Position numbers and translations under genes: made by a program
Shown here: positions 15,178-23,157 of the stretch, piece by piece
Numbering within the stretch: position 1 is the stretch's first letter
Layout of the letters: each line of letters begins with the position of its first letter
Notes under the pieces: generated by a model
What the model saw: the letters and a program-made list of their open reading frames with translations, nothing else
What the model was told of the DNA's origin: nothing
Database searches by the model: none
DNA from: Rubricoccus sp038746605
GTDB taxonomy: Bacteria; Bacteroidota; Rhodothermia; Rhodothermales; Rubricoccaceae
Reading direction: 5' to 3'
DNA: 64,000 nt
Assembly: GCA_038746605.1 (NCBI GenBank)
Contig: JBCDKM010000004.1
Span: forward strand, 124,001 to 188,000

Positions 15178-17703
15178 GTGCCCCTCTCCCCTCCTCCCCC
15201 ACCTTTGCGCCTCACGGCCCGTCCTGCGCTGATCGCAGCCGTTGCGCTCGGCTTCGGGATCGTGGTCTCCAGTCTCGCGCCGCTGGCGATCTGGATGGCC
15301 GTCGCTGGCGCGAGCCTGACAGCCCTCGTCGGATACGCTGTGTTCTCACGAGGACGCCTCGTGACGCTCCGACCGCTCGGCGCCACCCTCGCCGCTCTAG
15401 TGACGTTCGCTGCTCTCGGCGGTGCCCGCATGGTCGCCTGGACGGACCTCCCCGCCGATCACCTGGCCCACGCCGCCCGGCACGCCGCCGAGGTGGACTC
15501 GCTCGACGGCGATCCCTCGCTCGTCCTCTGGGGCACCGTGGACGTGCCGCCCACCGCCGGACGCTCCGGGGTCCGCTTCGTCCTCCGCGCCGACTCTGCC
15601 CGAAAGGACACCGTGGGCCAGCGCGTGCGCGGCTTGGTGCAGATCACACTCGCTGTTCCGCGCGCCGCGCCCTGGGACGATACCCCGCCGCCGCTTCCCG
15701 TCTACCCCGCCCTCCGCCTCGGTGATCGGGTGGCCGTGGCGGGCCGCTTCCTCCCCGCGCGAGGACGCCGCAACCCCGCCGACTTCGACTACCGGCAGTT
15801 CCTCGCGCACCGGGGCATCCACGCCACACTCCGCGCCGAGGGATCAGGAGCCATCGCCTTCCTCGCACCCGCCGAGGCGCCACTCGACCGACTGGCAGGC
15901 GCACTCCGACACCGGGTGGAGCGAGCACTGGGTGCCCATGTTCCGAGCCTAGAGGCCCGCGCCGTTCTCGCCGCTCTTCTCATCGCCGACCGCTCGCAGA
16001 TCGACCCGGAGACGCGGGACCAGTTCGTAGCAGCGGGGCTGGTGCACCTCCTCGCGGTTTCTGGACTCCATGTTCTGCTCGTCGGCTTCGTGCTCTATGG
16101 ACTGATGGGGCCGCTCCTCGGGCGCCTCGGAGTGCCGAGGCGAACAGCCGAGTGGAGCCGATCGCTCTTCACGCTCGGGCTTCTCGCGATCTACGTGCTC
16201 GTGACCGGAGCGGCCGTCCCGGTCACACGAGCGTTCGTGATGGCATCGGTCGCGCTGATCGGACGCGCGCTGGAGAAGCCGGTCGACACTTTGAACACAC
16301 TCGGGTTCGCTGCGCTGGTGCTGCTCATGATCCGCCCCTCGGCGCTCTTCGAGGTCGGCTTCCAACTCTCATTCTCCGCCGTCGCCGCGCTGGCGACGCT
16401 GACGCCGCTGGGGATGCTCGCGATGCGACGGCTCGTTCCAGAACGCGTTCTGAGCCGGGGAGGGGTGAAATGGAGCACAGAGATGACGCTCGCCTCGGCG
16501 GCAGCTACGCTCGGGACGGCCCCCGTCTTGCTCGTTCACTTCGGGCGGATCCCGCTGGCCGGGCTGGTGCTCAACCTCGCCGCAATCCCGCTCACCGGCA
16601 TCTCCCTCGGGACCGGTCTGCTCACGGTCTGCCTCGCGCCACTTCCCTTCCTCGCTGACCGCCTCGGTGCGCTCGCGGACGTGGCTGCGCGCCTTCTCCT
16701 CATCACCAGCGAGGCAGGCGCAACTGGCATCGGCTGGATCGCTGTGGAACGGTTCGTCACGGATCCACTCGTGATCCTCGCGCTCATCGCAAGCTTGGCC
16801 GCGACAGCGCTTTGGCTTCGGCCTCGTGCCCGGTGGCGGCTTGCCACGTTGAGCCTCGCGCTCGTTGTCCTCGCGGGATGGAAGGACGTAGCCGAGCGCG
16901 ACGCGGCCCCCCGCCTGGATGTCGCTTTTCTCGATGTCGGCCAGGGCGACGCGACAGTACTTCGCTTCCCGAACGGGAGCGCGATGCTCATCGACGCGGG
17001 CGTGCGCACGGCGAGTTGGGACAACGGCCGGACGGTTCTGGAGCATCTCGCGCGGCACGGCATCCGCCGCCTGGACGCCATCGTCGCCACCCACGCCGAC
17101 GCAGACCACGTCGGGGGGCTCCCGACCGTTCTCGGCGGCACCGAGGTGGGTCGCCTCGTGCACAGCGGCGAGACGCGCGAGGACGGCGTCTGGGCCGAGA
17201 CCCAGCATCTCGCCGACTCGCTCGGCATCGCGCAGCAGACCGTCGCTGCAGGCGATTCCCTGCTTCTGGACCCGACGGTTCGGATCCGCATCCTCGCGCC
17301 CGGCCCGAAGGCTCTCGTAGCCGGAGACTCCAACGAACGCTCCGTCGCGCTGCTCGTGCAGTACGGCGAGACGGAGTTCCTTCTGACTGGTGATGCCGAG
17401 GCAGCGTCCGAGGCCGAGATGGTGGCGCGCTACGTCCCACTCCTTCGCGCCGACGTGGCGACGGTGGGCCACCACGGCTCGCGGACCTCGTCCACCTCGA
17501 ACTTCGTGCGAGCGGCCAGCCGTGATGGCGAGACCCAATGGGCCGTCGTCTCCGTCGCGCGGCGCAACGCGTACGGGCTGCCCAACGAGGAACCCCTCCA
17601 GCGCTGGACCGAGGCGGGCGCGACCGTCCTCTCCACCGCTACAGAGGGCGCGGTCTGGCTTCGGTCGGACGGACGCGACGTGCACCGGGTGACGTGGAGA
17701 TGA
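15178..17703 (+). CDS. comEC: ComEC/Rec2 DNA-uptake channel
   Basis: An 841-residue polytopic membrane protein proposed to carry transforming DNA across the inner membrane. N-terminal membrane helices and a DUF4131 OB-like region (about 1-210) are followed by the Competence domain (about 240-510; HLLAVSGLHVLLVGF, PVTRAFVMASVALIGRALEK). A C-terminal metallo-beta-lactamase domain starts at LDVAFLDVGQGDATVLRFP (about residue 580) with THADADHVGG and TVGHHGSRTSS. All three canonical domains are present. The start is GTG at 15178. The gene stands alone between divergent nusB and ilvE. Confidence 0.95.
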   Translation: MPLSPPPPPLRLTARPALIAAVALGFGIVVSSLAPLAIWMAVAGASLTALVGYAVFSRGRLVTLRPLGATLAALVTFAALGGARMVAWTDLPADHLAHAARHAAEVDSLDGDPSLVLWGTVDVPPTAGRSGVRFVLRADSARKDTVGQRVRGLVQITLAVPRAAPWDDTPPPLPVYPALRLGDRVAVAGRFLPARGRRNPADFDYRQFLAHRGIHATLRAEGSGAIAFLAPAEAPLDRLAGALRHRVERALGAHVPSLEARAVLAALLIADRSQIDPETRDQFVAAGLVHLLAVSGLHVLLVGFVLYGLMGPLLGRLGVPRRTAEWSRSLFTLGLLAIYVLVTGAAVPVTRAFVMASVALIGRALEKPVDTLNTLGFAALVLLMIRPSALFEVGFQLSFSAVAALATLTPLGMLAMRRLVPERVLSRGGVKWSTEMTLASAAATLGTAPVLLVHFGRIPLAGLVLNLAAIPLTGISLGTGLLTVCLAPLPFLADRLGALADVAARLLLITSEAGATGIGWIAVERFVTDPLVILALIASLAATALWLRPRARWRLATLSLALVVLAGWKDVAERDAAPRLDVAFLDVGQGDATVLRFPNGSAMLIDAGVRTASWDNGRTVLEHLARHGIRRLDAIVATHADADHVGGLPTVLGGTEVGRLVHSGETREDGVWAETQHLADSLGIAQQTVAAGDSLLLDPTVRIRILAPGPKALVAGDSNERSVALLVQYGETEFLLTGDAEAASEAEMVARYVPLLRADVATVGHHGSRTSSTSNFVRAASRDGETQWAVVSVARRNAYGLPNEEPLQRWTEAGATVLSTATEGAVWLRSDGRDVHRVTWR

Positions 17704-17892
17704 TGCCGGGCACGCCCGTTCATGCGCGTTCCGTTGGGAGCCAGGGAAGCCCTGACGAATGCGGATGACACTGCTCTGGAAGCGCTTCCGGTCCCAGTAT
17801 ATTCGGGCAGTCCTCTCGGTCGGGCCGGTCGTCACCCTCCCGTCCCTGCCGAGCGGGCCCTGTTGCCTGAGTCCCTCCCCTTCCTTTTCCCA

Positions 17893-18855
17893 ATGGAGCA
17901 TCCCCGCATCTGGATCGACGGCGAACTCGTCGCCCACGAAGACGCCACCGTCCACGTCCTCACCCACGCCCTCCACTACGGCTCCTCCGTCTTCGAGGGC
18001 ATCCGGTGCTACGCCACCGACAAGGGCTCGGCCGTCTTCCGCCTCCGTGAGCACATGCGCCGCCTCGTGGACTCGGCTGCGATCCATCGGATGGAGATCC
18101 CGCACGACCTGGACACGCTCTGCGATGCCGTCGTGGAGACGATCTCTGACAGCGGGCTGGAGGCGTGCTACATCCGTCCGCTGACCTTCCGCGATCACGG
18201 GCCGATGGGCGTCAACCCGCTCAAGAACCCCGTCAAGACCATCATCGCGGTCTGGGAATGGGGCCAGTACCTCGGCCCCGAGGCATTGGAGAGCGGCGTG
18301 GACGTGCAAGTCGCCTCGTGGAGCCGCCCCGCGCCCAACACCATCCCGGCCATGGCGAAGGCGGGTGGTAACTACATCGGCTCCTCGCTGATCAAGATGG
18401 ACGCGATCAAGAACGGGTTCGTCGAGGGCATCGCGCTGACTACCAGCGGCTACCTCTCCGAGGGCTCAGGCGAGAACCTCTTCATCGTGCGCGACGGCAT
18501 CTTGCACACACCGCCCGCCGCATTCTCCATCTTGCCCGGCATCACCCGGGACAGCATCATCACCATCGCGCGTGAGCGAGGCTACGAGGTGCGCGAGGTC
18601 GCGATGCCCCGCGAGGCGCTCTACATCGCGGACGAGGTCTTCTTCACCGGTACCGCTGCTGAGGTCACGCCGGTCCGCTCGGTGGACCACCACACCGTCG
18701 GCGAGGGTCGCCGCGGGCCGATCACGGCCGAGTTGCAGGAGGCCTTCTTCGACGTCCTCCACAAGGGCAACGACTCGCACGGCTGGCTCCGCTTCGTGAG
18801 CGAGCCCGCCTCGGGCGTCCACTCGGGGGACGGCGCCTCGGTCGAGACCGTCTGA
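17893..18855 (+). CDS. ilvE: Branched-chain amino acid aminotransferase
   Basis: A 320-residue PLP enzyme of fold type IV that transaminates Leu, Ile and Val. ATG 17893 gives MEHPRIWIDGELVAHEDATVHVLTHALHYGSSVFEGIRCY, the canonical start. The PLP Lys lies in AMAKAGGNYIGSSLIKMDA, and the cofactor-binding EGSGENLFIVRDG and FFTGTAAEVTPV segments are present. The C-terminus is about 15 residues longer than usual (GWLRFVSEPASGVHSGDGASVETV). TATATTCG at 17798-17805 is a possible -7 element. A GC hairpin follows the stop. Confidence 0.95.
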   Translation: MEHPRIWIDGELVAHEDATVHVLTHALHYGSSVFEGIRCYATDKGSAVFRLREHMRRLVDSAAIHRMEIPHDLDTLCDAVVETISDSGLEACYIRPLTFRDHGPMGVNPLKNPVKTIIAVWEWGQYLGPEALESGVDVQVASWSRPAPNTIPAMAKAGGNYIGSSLIKMDAIKNGFVEGIALTTSGYLSEGSGENLFIVRDGILHTPPAAFSILPGITRDSIITIARERGYEVREVAMPREALYIADEVFFTGTAAEVTPVRSVDHHTVGEGRRGPITAELQEAFFDVLHKGNDSHGWLRFVSEPASGVHSGDGASVETV

Positions 18856-18879
18856 CGGTGTTTCTTGCATCTGGCCTTA

Positions 18880-18909
18880 CGCGGGGCGCTCCATGAGGGG
18901 TGCCCCGCG
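18880..18909. terminator. Hairpin after ilvE
   Basis: CGCGGGGC (18880-18887) pairs with GCCCCGCG (18902-18909), and an ATTCGTTTG run follows. Its place 24 nt after the ilvE stop is consistent with a terminator. Confidence 0.55.
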
Positions 18910-18923
18910 ATTCGTTTGCGGCC

Positions 18924-18931
18924 TACCTTCG
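18924..18931 (+). promoter_or_regulatory. Candidate -7 element (TACCTTCG)
   Basis: TACCTTCG ends 23 nt before the ATG of the secreted repeat protein at 18955, the same spacing as for the MarR gene at 10003. Confidence 0.45.
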
Positions 18932-18954
18932 GATGCCTTCTACGCTCACCCCGC

Positions 18955-20727
18955 ATGTCTCGTCCCGTCTCTTTTCTCGCGCTCGCTCTCTTCGCAGCGC
19001 CCCTCGCTGCCCAGCCGCTCGACGCCGACGCGGCATCGCGCCACGGCACCATCCAGGCCGGATCCGATGCCACGGATGATCTGACCTTCGATGTCTCACC
19101 GGACGCCGAGCACCCCGAGGCGGACTGCCCCGGCTTCCTCACTCCAGGTGCGCCCGATGCCGTCGTGGAGTGGAGTGACACGAGCCCCATGCGGCTCTGG
19201 GTCCGCTCTGCCCTCGACGCGACGATGACGATCATCGGCCCGGATAGCGAGGTCGTGTGCATCGACGATGAGGACGGTGTCCAGCCTGCTCTCCTTCTGG
19301 AGCAGCCCACGCCCGGTCGCTATGCCGTCTGGGTGGGCTCGTTCATGTCAGACCTCGATGCGAGCCCAGCGGCGACACTCCACGCCGGCCCCCCTCCACC
19401 GGCTGTCGGTCTCGGAAGCGACGCGGATTCGCTTCCTTTCTCCGGCGTCGATGACGCGGAGATGGAGGTGATAGCAGGTGGCTTGCACCCAGCCGAAGAA
19501 CTCGGGATGCCCGATTACTGCGTCGGGTTCTACAATTCAGAGCCGACCGCTCGCGTGAGCGGCCCGTCGCCCTACAACGTGACAGCCACCTCAGATGCAG
19601 ATCTCACGCTGGCGGTCCGCACGAGCGGCGGTGGCTGGGTCTGCAATGACGACGCGTCGCCGTTCGATGGCACCGATCCTGCCGTCGAGGTGCAGGGGGC
19701 AGGCGAGCAGACCGTCTGGGTCGGCACGTTCCGAGGCTACGCACGCGGTGAAGCACCCGAGGCGACTCTGACTGTTACCAACGAGGTCATCGCGCCTCCG
19801 ATGCCGCTGCCGCCGCCACCGGAGCCGATAGGATCCCGCGAGTACTTCTCCGAGGCGGAATACGTCTCCCTCGACCTCGACGCGCGGGGCGAAGATCTCA
19901 CGCTCGAAGCGGACGAAGAGGGACTCGAACGGGAGTTCGAGTTGGGTACGGGCGTCGGCAATCCCCTCTCCGGTATGGGCTGTAGCGGCAACATCTCGCT
20001 GGCCCCCACGCTGACGTTCACGTCTGAGGGCGAGGGTCCCATCACGCTCCTCGCCAGTGGAGACGACGACCTCGTGATGGTCGCCCGCGACGCGCAAGGC
20101 AACTGGTTCTGTAGCGACGACGCCACGGGCCGCGATCCGGCTATTGAGGTCGGTACCGGAGAGACCGCCGTCTGGATCGGCACGTTCGGAGAATTGGACT
20201 CCTCCACTGCCACCTTCACCGCCACGCGTGGCGAGATCGGCGATGTACTCCCGGAGCCGGAGAGCATGGATTTCGACGAGGAGATCATCGACACCTTTGG
20301 GGCCTCCTACTCGACAGGCACCTACTCCGGCAACGAACTCGGTGGCCAAGCCCAGAACACCCTCGTGCTCGACGACGGCAGGGCCGAGGCGCTCGTCTTC
20401 GCGGGCGGGGAGTTGTTCAACCCTGTTATCGGCGAGGTCTGCACGGGCTATCTCACCACCGAGCCAACGGCCCGCCTCGATAGCGATGCGGAGATGCTCG
20501 CAATGACAGCGTATGCCAGCTTCGAGGAGGATCTCACACTCGTTATCCAGACGCCCGATGGCGACTGGTATTGCAGCGACGACTTCGACGGGACGGCGCC
20601 TGGCGTCGAGGTGTCTGGCGGAGGCGACGGCACGTACACGATCTGGGTCGGCACCTTCCAGTCGATGGATGCACCTGTTGAGGCCGCGCTGAGCGTCGTG
20701 GAAGGCTCCCTGGACGACCTGGAGTAA
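18955..20727 (+). CDS. Secreted protein with four repeats of a Cys-containing beta domain
   Basis: A 590-residue exported protein; ATG 18955 gives the signal peptide (SRPVSFLALALFAAPLAAQ). The mature part has four diverged copies of a domain of about 120-145 residues. Each copy has an early Cys in C-x-G-(F/Y/N) (DCPGFL, YCVGFY, GCSGNI, VCTGYL). A second Cys follows in WxCxDD (VVCIDD, WVCNDD, WFCSDD, WYCSDD). Each ends I/V-W-V/I-G-(T/S)-F. Paired Cys probably make one disulfide per domain. Similar unassigned domains are annotated in some proteobacterial peptidase S1-type proteins. The next gene encodes one copy. No enzymatic residues are visible. Confidence 0.75.
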   Translation: MSRPVSFLALALFAAPLAAQPLDADAASRHGTIQAGSDATDDLTFDVSPDAEHPEADCPGFLTPGAPDAVVEWSDTSPMRLWVRSALDATMTIIGPDSEVVCIDDEDGVQPALLLEQPTPGRYAVWVGSFMSDLDASPAATLHAGPPPPAVGLGSDADSLPFSGVDDAEMEVIAGGLHPAEELGMPDYCVGFYNSEPTARVSGPSPYNVTATSDADLTLAVRTSGGGWVCNDDASPFDGTDPAVEVQGAGEQTVWVGTFRGYARGEAPEATLTVTNEVIAPPMPLPPPPEPIGSREYFSEAEYVSLDLDARGEDLTLEADEEGLEREFELGTGVGNPLSGMGCSGNISLAPTLTFTSEGEGPITLLASGDDDLVMVARDAQGNWFCSDDATGRDPAIEVGTGETAVWIGTFGELDSSTATFTATRGEIGDVLPEPESMDFDEEIIDTFGASYSTGTYSGNELGGQAQNTLVLDDGRAEALVFAGGELFNPVIGEVCTGYLTTEPTARLDSDAEMLAMTAYASFEEDLTLVIQTPDGDWYCSDDFDGTAPGVEVSGGGDGTYTIWVGTFQSMDAPVEAALSVVEGSLDDLE

Positions 20728-20823
20728 GCTTGTGATCCTTCCGTGACGCCACGCTGAACGGCAACATCCCCGTGCGGCGTGACGTTTGCACGGCCGACGG
20801 TCCACTCCATTCCCCCGGAGGCC

Positions 20824-21273
20824 ATGACGACACTTCGACTCTCCGCCCTCGCCACGCTTCTTTTCGCGAGCGTAGCGGTCAGCGCTCAGCCAGAACGCAG
20901 CGGCACCCCGCAAGTCACCCTGGAAGTCACCGGCGATCTCGCCGAGGCGACCGTACAGGCGGGTGGCCCAGATCGTGTTGCGGTCCAAGGTAGCGGCTGC
21001 TCGGGCTACATCGCGAACAGCAGTCCGGCAGGCGCCATCACGTGGAGCGGCAGTGGCGCGCTCTCCATCTACGCTACATCCGGCACGGACACGACGATCC
21101 TCGTCCTTGACCCGAACGGCCGCTGGCACTGCTCCGACGACGCCAACGGCAGCAATCCGGCCGTCACCATCGCGCAAGCCAAGAGTGGACGCTACCTCGC
21201 CTGGGTCGGCTCCTTCGAGCCCGGCACGGCCAGCGCTTCGCTGAAGGCCAAGGGCGGGCAGCCGGTCTGGTAG
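20824..21273 (+). CDS. Secreted single-domain paralog of the upstream four-repeat protein
   Basis: A 149-residue protein with a signal peptide (TTLRLSALATLLFASVAVSAQ). It has one copy of the neighbour's domain: GCSGYIANSSPAGAITWSG, TTILVLDPNGRWHCSDDANGSNPAV, GRYLAWVGSFEPG. It has the same Cys pair and the same closing WVGSF. The 96-nt gap and shared direction suggest one locus that grew by domain duplication. Function unknown. Confidence 0.72.
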   Translation: MTTLRLSALATLLFASVAVSAQPERSGTPQVTLEVTGDLAEATVQAGGPDRVAVQGSGCSGYIANSSPAGAITWSGSGALSIYATSGTDTTILVLDPNGRWHCSDDANGSNPAVTIAQAKSGRYLAWVGSFEPGTASASLKAKGGQPVW

Positions 21274-21304
21274 CCTCTAGCCACTTTGGTACTGGGCTGA
21301 CCTA

Positions 21305-21326
21305 GGCTCTGTCTCGTGACAGAGCC
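21305..21326. terminator. Perfect 9-bp hairpin after the repeat-domain genes
   Basis: GGCTCTGTC (21305-21313), loop TCGT, GACAGAGCC (21318-21326). It lacks a U tract but stands 31 nt after the stop and before the lacI-type promoter. Confidence 0.55.
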
Positions 21327-21368
21327 AAAGGCGGACGCCGGAGGTGGGTTTCTCTCACGCCTCATTGG

Positions 21369-21400
21369 TTTGCGACGGTGGAGGCATCCACGTAGCTTTG
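21369..21400 (+). promoter_or_regulatory. Textbook Bacteroidota promoter of the lacI-type gene
   Basis: -33 TTTG at 21369-21372, a 20-nt spacer, and -7 TAGCTTTG at 21393-21400 match the TTTG-N(17-23)-TAnnTTTG consensus exactly. The ATG is at 21435, giving a leader of about 28 nt. Confidence 0.8.
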
Positions 21401-21412
21401 GAAAACGTTTTC
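21401..21412. promoter_or_regulatory. LacI-type operator GAAAACGTTTTC at the transcription start
   Basis: A perfect 12-bp dyad with the central CG typical of LacI-family operators. It abuts the -7 element (21393-21400) and would cover the start site, so the gene product is probably autorepressing. Confidence 0.75.
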
Positions 21413-21434
21413 AATCTGGCGTCCCGCCTGCTGC

Positions 21435-22424
21435 ATGGTCCCTACCATCCGCGATGTGGCTAAGCGCGCAGGGGTCTCGATCTCGACCGTCTCGCGCGTG
21501 CTCAACGGTTCTGCCTCGGTCCACGAGGAGAAGAAGGCGCGGGTGCGCGCTGCCGCCGATGAGTTGGGCTATCGCCCGAATCCTGCTGCCTTGTCTCTTC
21601 TCGGACAGCGCGTGGGCGGCGTCGGTGTACTACTGCCGTACATCGCGGGCGACATCTTTTCGGAGTTCCTGAGCGGCATCGACCGGATCACGAGCCAGCA
21701 AGGACGCTTCCTAATGGTGTCCTCCTCGCACCGCAACGACGCCGAATTCCGTGCGGTGCTCCGGGGGCTGGAGCGTCGGGTAGACGGACTCATCGTGATG
21801 TCCACAGAGTTTCCAGCTGAGACCGTTCGCGCCTGGCTACCAGCCGACCTGCCGCTCGTTTTTGCGAACACAGAGGTACACGACCCCGAGATCACAGCCG
21901 TCAATGCGGACAATCGGGGTGGCGCCTTCCGGATGACGGAGCACCTCGTTGAGCGCGGACACCGGCAGATCGCCTTTCTCAAGGGGCCGGACGGTACGTA
22001 CGACGCCGAGGAGCGGCTCACGGGATTCCGCGAGGGCCTTGCCGCTCACGGCCTAGAGCCGGTCTTGGAATTGCCCTGCGACTTTACCCTGGAGTGCGGC
22101 GAAGACACGGTTCCGGCGATTCTCGCTGCCGACCCGCGCCCGACGGCGGTCTTCGCGGCCAACGACGATTCCGCGTTCGGTCTTCTCACGGGGCTCCGTG
22201 AGGCCGGCCTCCGCGTGCCCGAAGACATTGCCATCGCGGGCGTGGACGATTCCAAGTTCTCGCAGCTCGCCATCCCCTCACTGACCACCGTTCGCATGCC
22301 GATGCGCCAGATGGGGCGGACGGCCATTGAGCGGCTCCTCGCAGAGATCGACGGCACGAATGGCGGCTCTCACGGGCTGACGGTGCTGCCCACGGAACTC
22401 GTCCTCCGCCAGTCCACGGCGTGA
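21435..22424 (+). CDS. LacI-family transcriptional repressor of the sucrose/fructan locus
   Basis: A 329-residue regulator. The N-terminal HTH and hinge (PTIRDVAKRAGVSISTVSRVLNGSASVHEEKKARVRAAADELGYRPNPAALSL, residues 3-56) is the classic LacI signature. A periplasmic-binding-like sensor domain follows (VGVLLPYIAGDIFSEFLSGI, TAVNADNRGGAFRMTEHLVERGHRQIAFLKGP, TAVFAANDDSAFGLLTGLREAG, VPEDIAIAGVDDSKFSQLAIPSLTTVRMP). Its own promoter carries GAAAACGTTTTC, and a related site precedes the kinase/GH32 operon. The effector is probably fructose, sucrose or a phosphorylated form; this comes from gene context. Confidence 0.92.
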   Translation: MVPTIRDVAKRAGVSISTVSRVLNGSASVHEEKKARVRAAADELGYRPNPAALSLLGQRVGGVGVLLPYIAGDIFSEFLSGIDRITSQQGRFLMVSSSHRNDAEFRAVLRGLERRVDGLIVMSTEFPAETVRAWLPADLPLVFANTEVHDPEITAVNADNRGGAFRMTEHLVERGHRQIAFLKGPDGTYDAEERLTGFREGLAAHGLEPVLELPCDFTLECGEDTVPAILAADPRPTAVFAANDDSAFGLLTGLREAGLRVPEDIAIAGVDDSKFSQLAIPSLTTVRMPMRQMGRTAIERLLAEIDGTNGGSHGLTVLPTELVLRQSTA

Positions 22425-22440
22425 CGCGGAGAGCGGGACG

Positions 22441-22466
22441 GCCTCAGTGCAGGCACCGAGGCGGGC
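22441..22466. repeat. Degraded palindrome copy after the lacI-type gene
   Basis: Partial left arm GCCTC, then CACCGAGGCGGGC. The right arm is intact and the left decayed. Confidence 0.4.
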
Positions 22467-22518
22467 CGAGAGCTTCGCGGAGATCCCGGGTATGCCGCCG
22501 CATCTCCACTCTGCCCTG

Positions 22519-22812
22519 ATGCATCGACTTCGGCTTATCGCGCTTCTCCGGTTTCCCCTCGGGGCCTGCGCGCTGCCGCCGGGCTCGCCGCAGACGCCGA
22601 GGGGGCGTGGGCGGCCTGGAGATCTACAAGAGCCTCGGCCTCACGGACCGTAGACAGCCAGGGGGCGCCGCGTCGCCGTGGACGATCCCCGCATCGGCGT
22701 GGTCTGGAAGATGGCAGGCGAACTCGGCTTCTCCGTCCTCATCCACCCGGCGGACCCCTCCCCATTCTGGAAGCCGTACGACGAGCACAGCGTGTACCTC
22801 CACGTACAGTAG
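22519..22812 (+). pseudogene. Decayed amidohydrolase (lipoprotein signal plus two fragments in different frames)
   Basis: The reading from ATG 22519 looks like a lipoprotein signal (MHRLRLIALLRFPLGACALPP). From 22607 a second frame encodes GGLEIYKSLGLT. From about 22669 a third frame encodes RRVAVDDPRIGVVWKMAGEL, then GFSVLIHPADPSPFWKPYDEHS, ending at TAG 22812. The K-x-LGL and DPR...W...AGELGxxVLIHPADP...F sequences match consecutive parts of the amidohydrolase_2 TIM barrel. The gene has therefore lost most of its length and is frameshifted. Family naming is from recalled motif patterns. Confidence 0.65.
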
Positions 22813-22815
22813 CCT

Positions 22816-22850
22816 CCGCCTCGGTCTCATCATGGGGCGGTTGAGGGGCG
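22816..22850. repeat. Degraded palindrome copy after the pseudogene
   Basis: Left arm CCGCCTCGGT is intact, starting 3 nt after the TAG at 22810-22812. The right side (GGGGCGGTTGAGG) is decayed. Confidence 0.45.
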
Positions 22851-22880
22851 CGAGAATCTTCCTCAACTCTCTCCTACAGC

Positions 22881-22918
22881 GTCATCCCGGTCCTCGAGCC
22901 GGGGTCCAGAGTACTGGG
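22881..22918. repeat. Interspersed-repeat remnant of a different family (GTCATCCCGG type)
   Basis: GTCATCCCGGTCCTCGAGCC followed by GGGGTCCAGAGTACTGGG, with an inner CCCGG/CCGGG stem. It resembles short dispersed repeats common in other phyla, notably alphaproteobacteria (recollection, not checked). It lies in the 733-bp gene-poor gap between the lacI-type gene and the kinase. Confidence 0.5.
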
Positions 22919-23007
22919 AAAGCCCCGTAGGGACGAGTACCAGCGTGACGGGCGGGCGACCCGGGCGGGCGGACGGCTCTACTGAGGCGGAGGACATCGG
23001 CTCTCCT

Positions 23008-23042
23008 CGTCACTCTGAATCCCCGCTTTCGCGGGGAGGACG
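23008..23042. repeat. Second unrelated dispersed-repeat remnant with CCCCGC/GCGGGG hairpin
   Basis: CGTCACTCTGAAT, then CCCCGC-TTTC-GCGGGG (23021-23036), then AGGACG. The ends CGTC and GACG are nearly complementary. It resembles widely distributed repeats that end GTCATTC...GAATGAC. Nothing else recognisable lies in 22920-23007. Confidence 0.5.
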
Positions 23043-23095
23043 CTGTAGGAGAGGAAGTGGGTGGATCAACACTCGGGAACCATGCCCCACAACCC

Positions 23096-23127
23096 CTTGC
23101 CGCGCACCGCGCGAGGGGCTACCATGC
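23096..23127 (+). promoter_or_regulatory. Candidate promoter of the kinase-GH32 operon
   Basis: CTTG (23096-23099), a 20-nt spacer and TACCATGC (23120-23127). The geometry equals that of the lacI-type promoter, though both boxes are weaker matches. Confidence 0.45.
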
Positions 23128-23131
23128 CAGG

Positions 23132-23143
23132 GCAAACGATTGC
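23132..23143. promoter_or_regulatory. LacI-type operator GCAAACGATTGC upstream of the kinase gene
   Basis: GCAA-N4-TTGC with a central CG, 15 nt before the kinase ATG and 4 nt after the candidate -7 box. It is related to GAAAACGTTTTC at 21401 in centre and position relative to the promoter. Confidence 0.55.
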
Positions 23144-23157
23144 ACGACCCGTACCCG

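Noticed and set aside
16369..18309. A 646-codon open frame on the minus strand
   Set aside because: It is antisense to comEC and ilvE, both with intact family motifs, and its translation has no recognisable domain.
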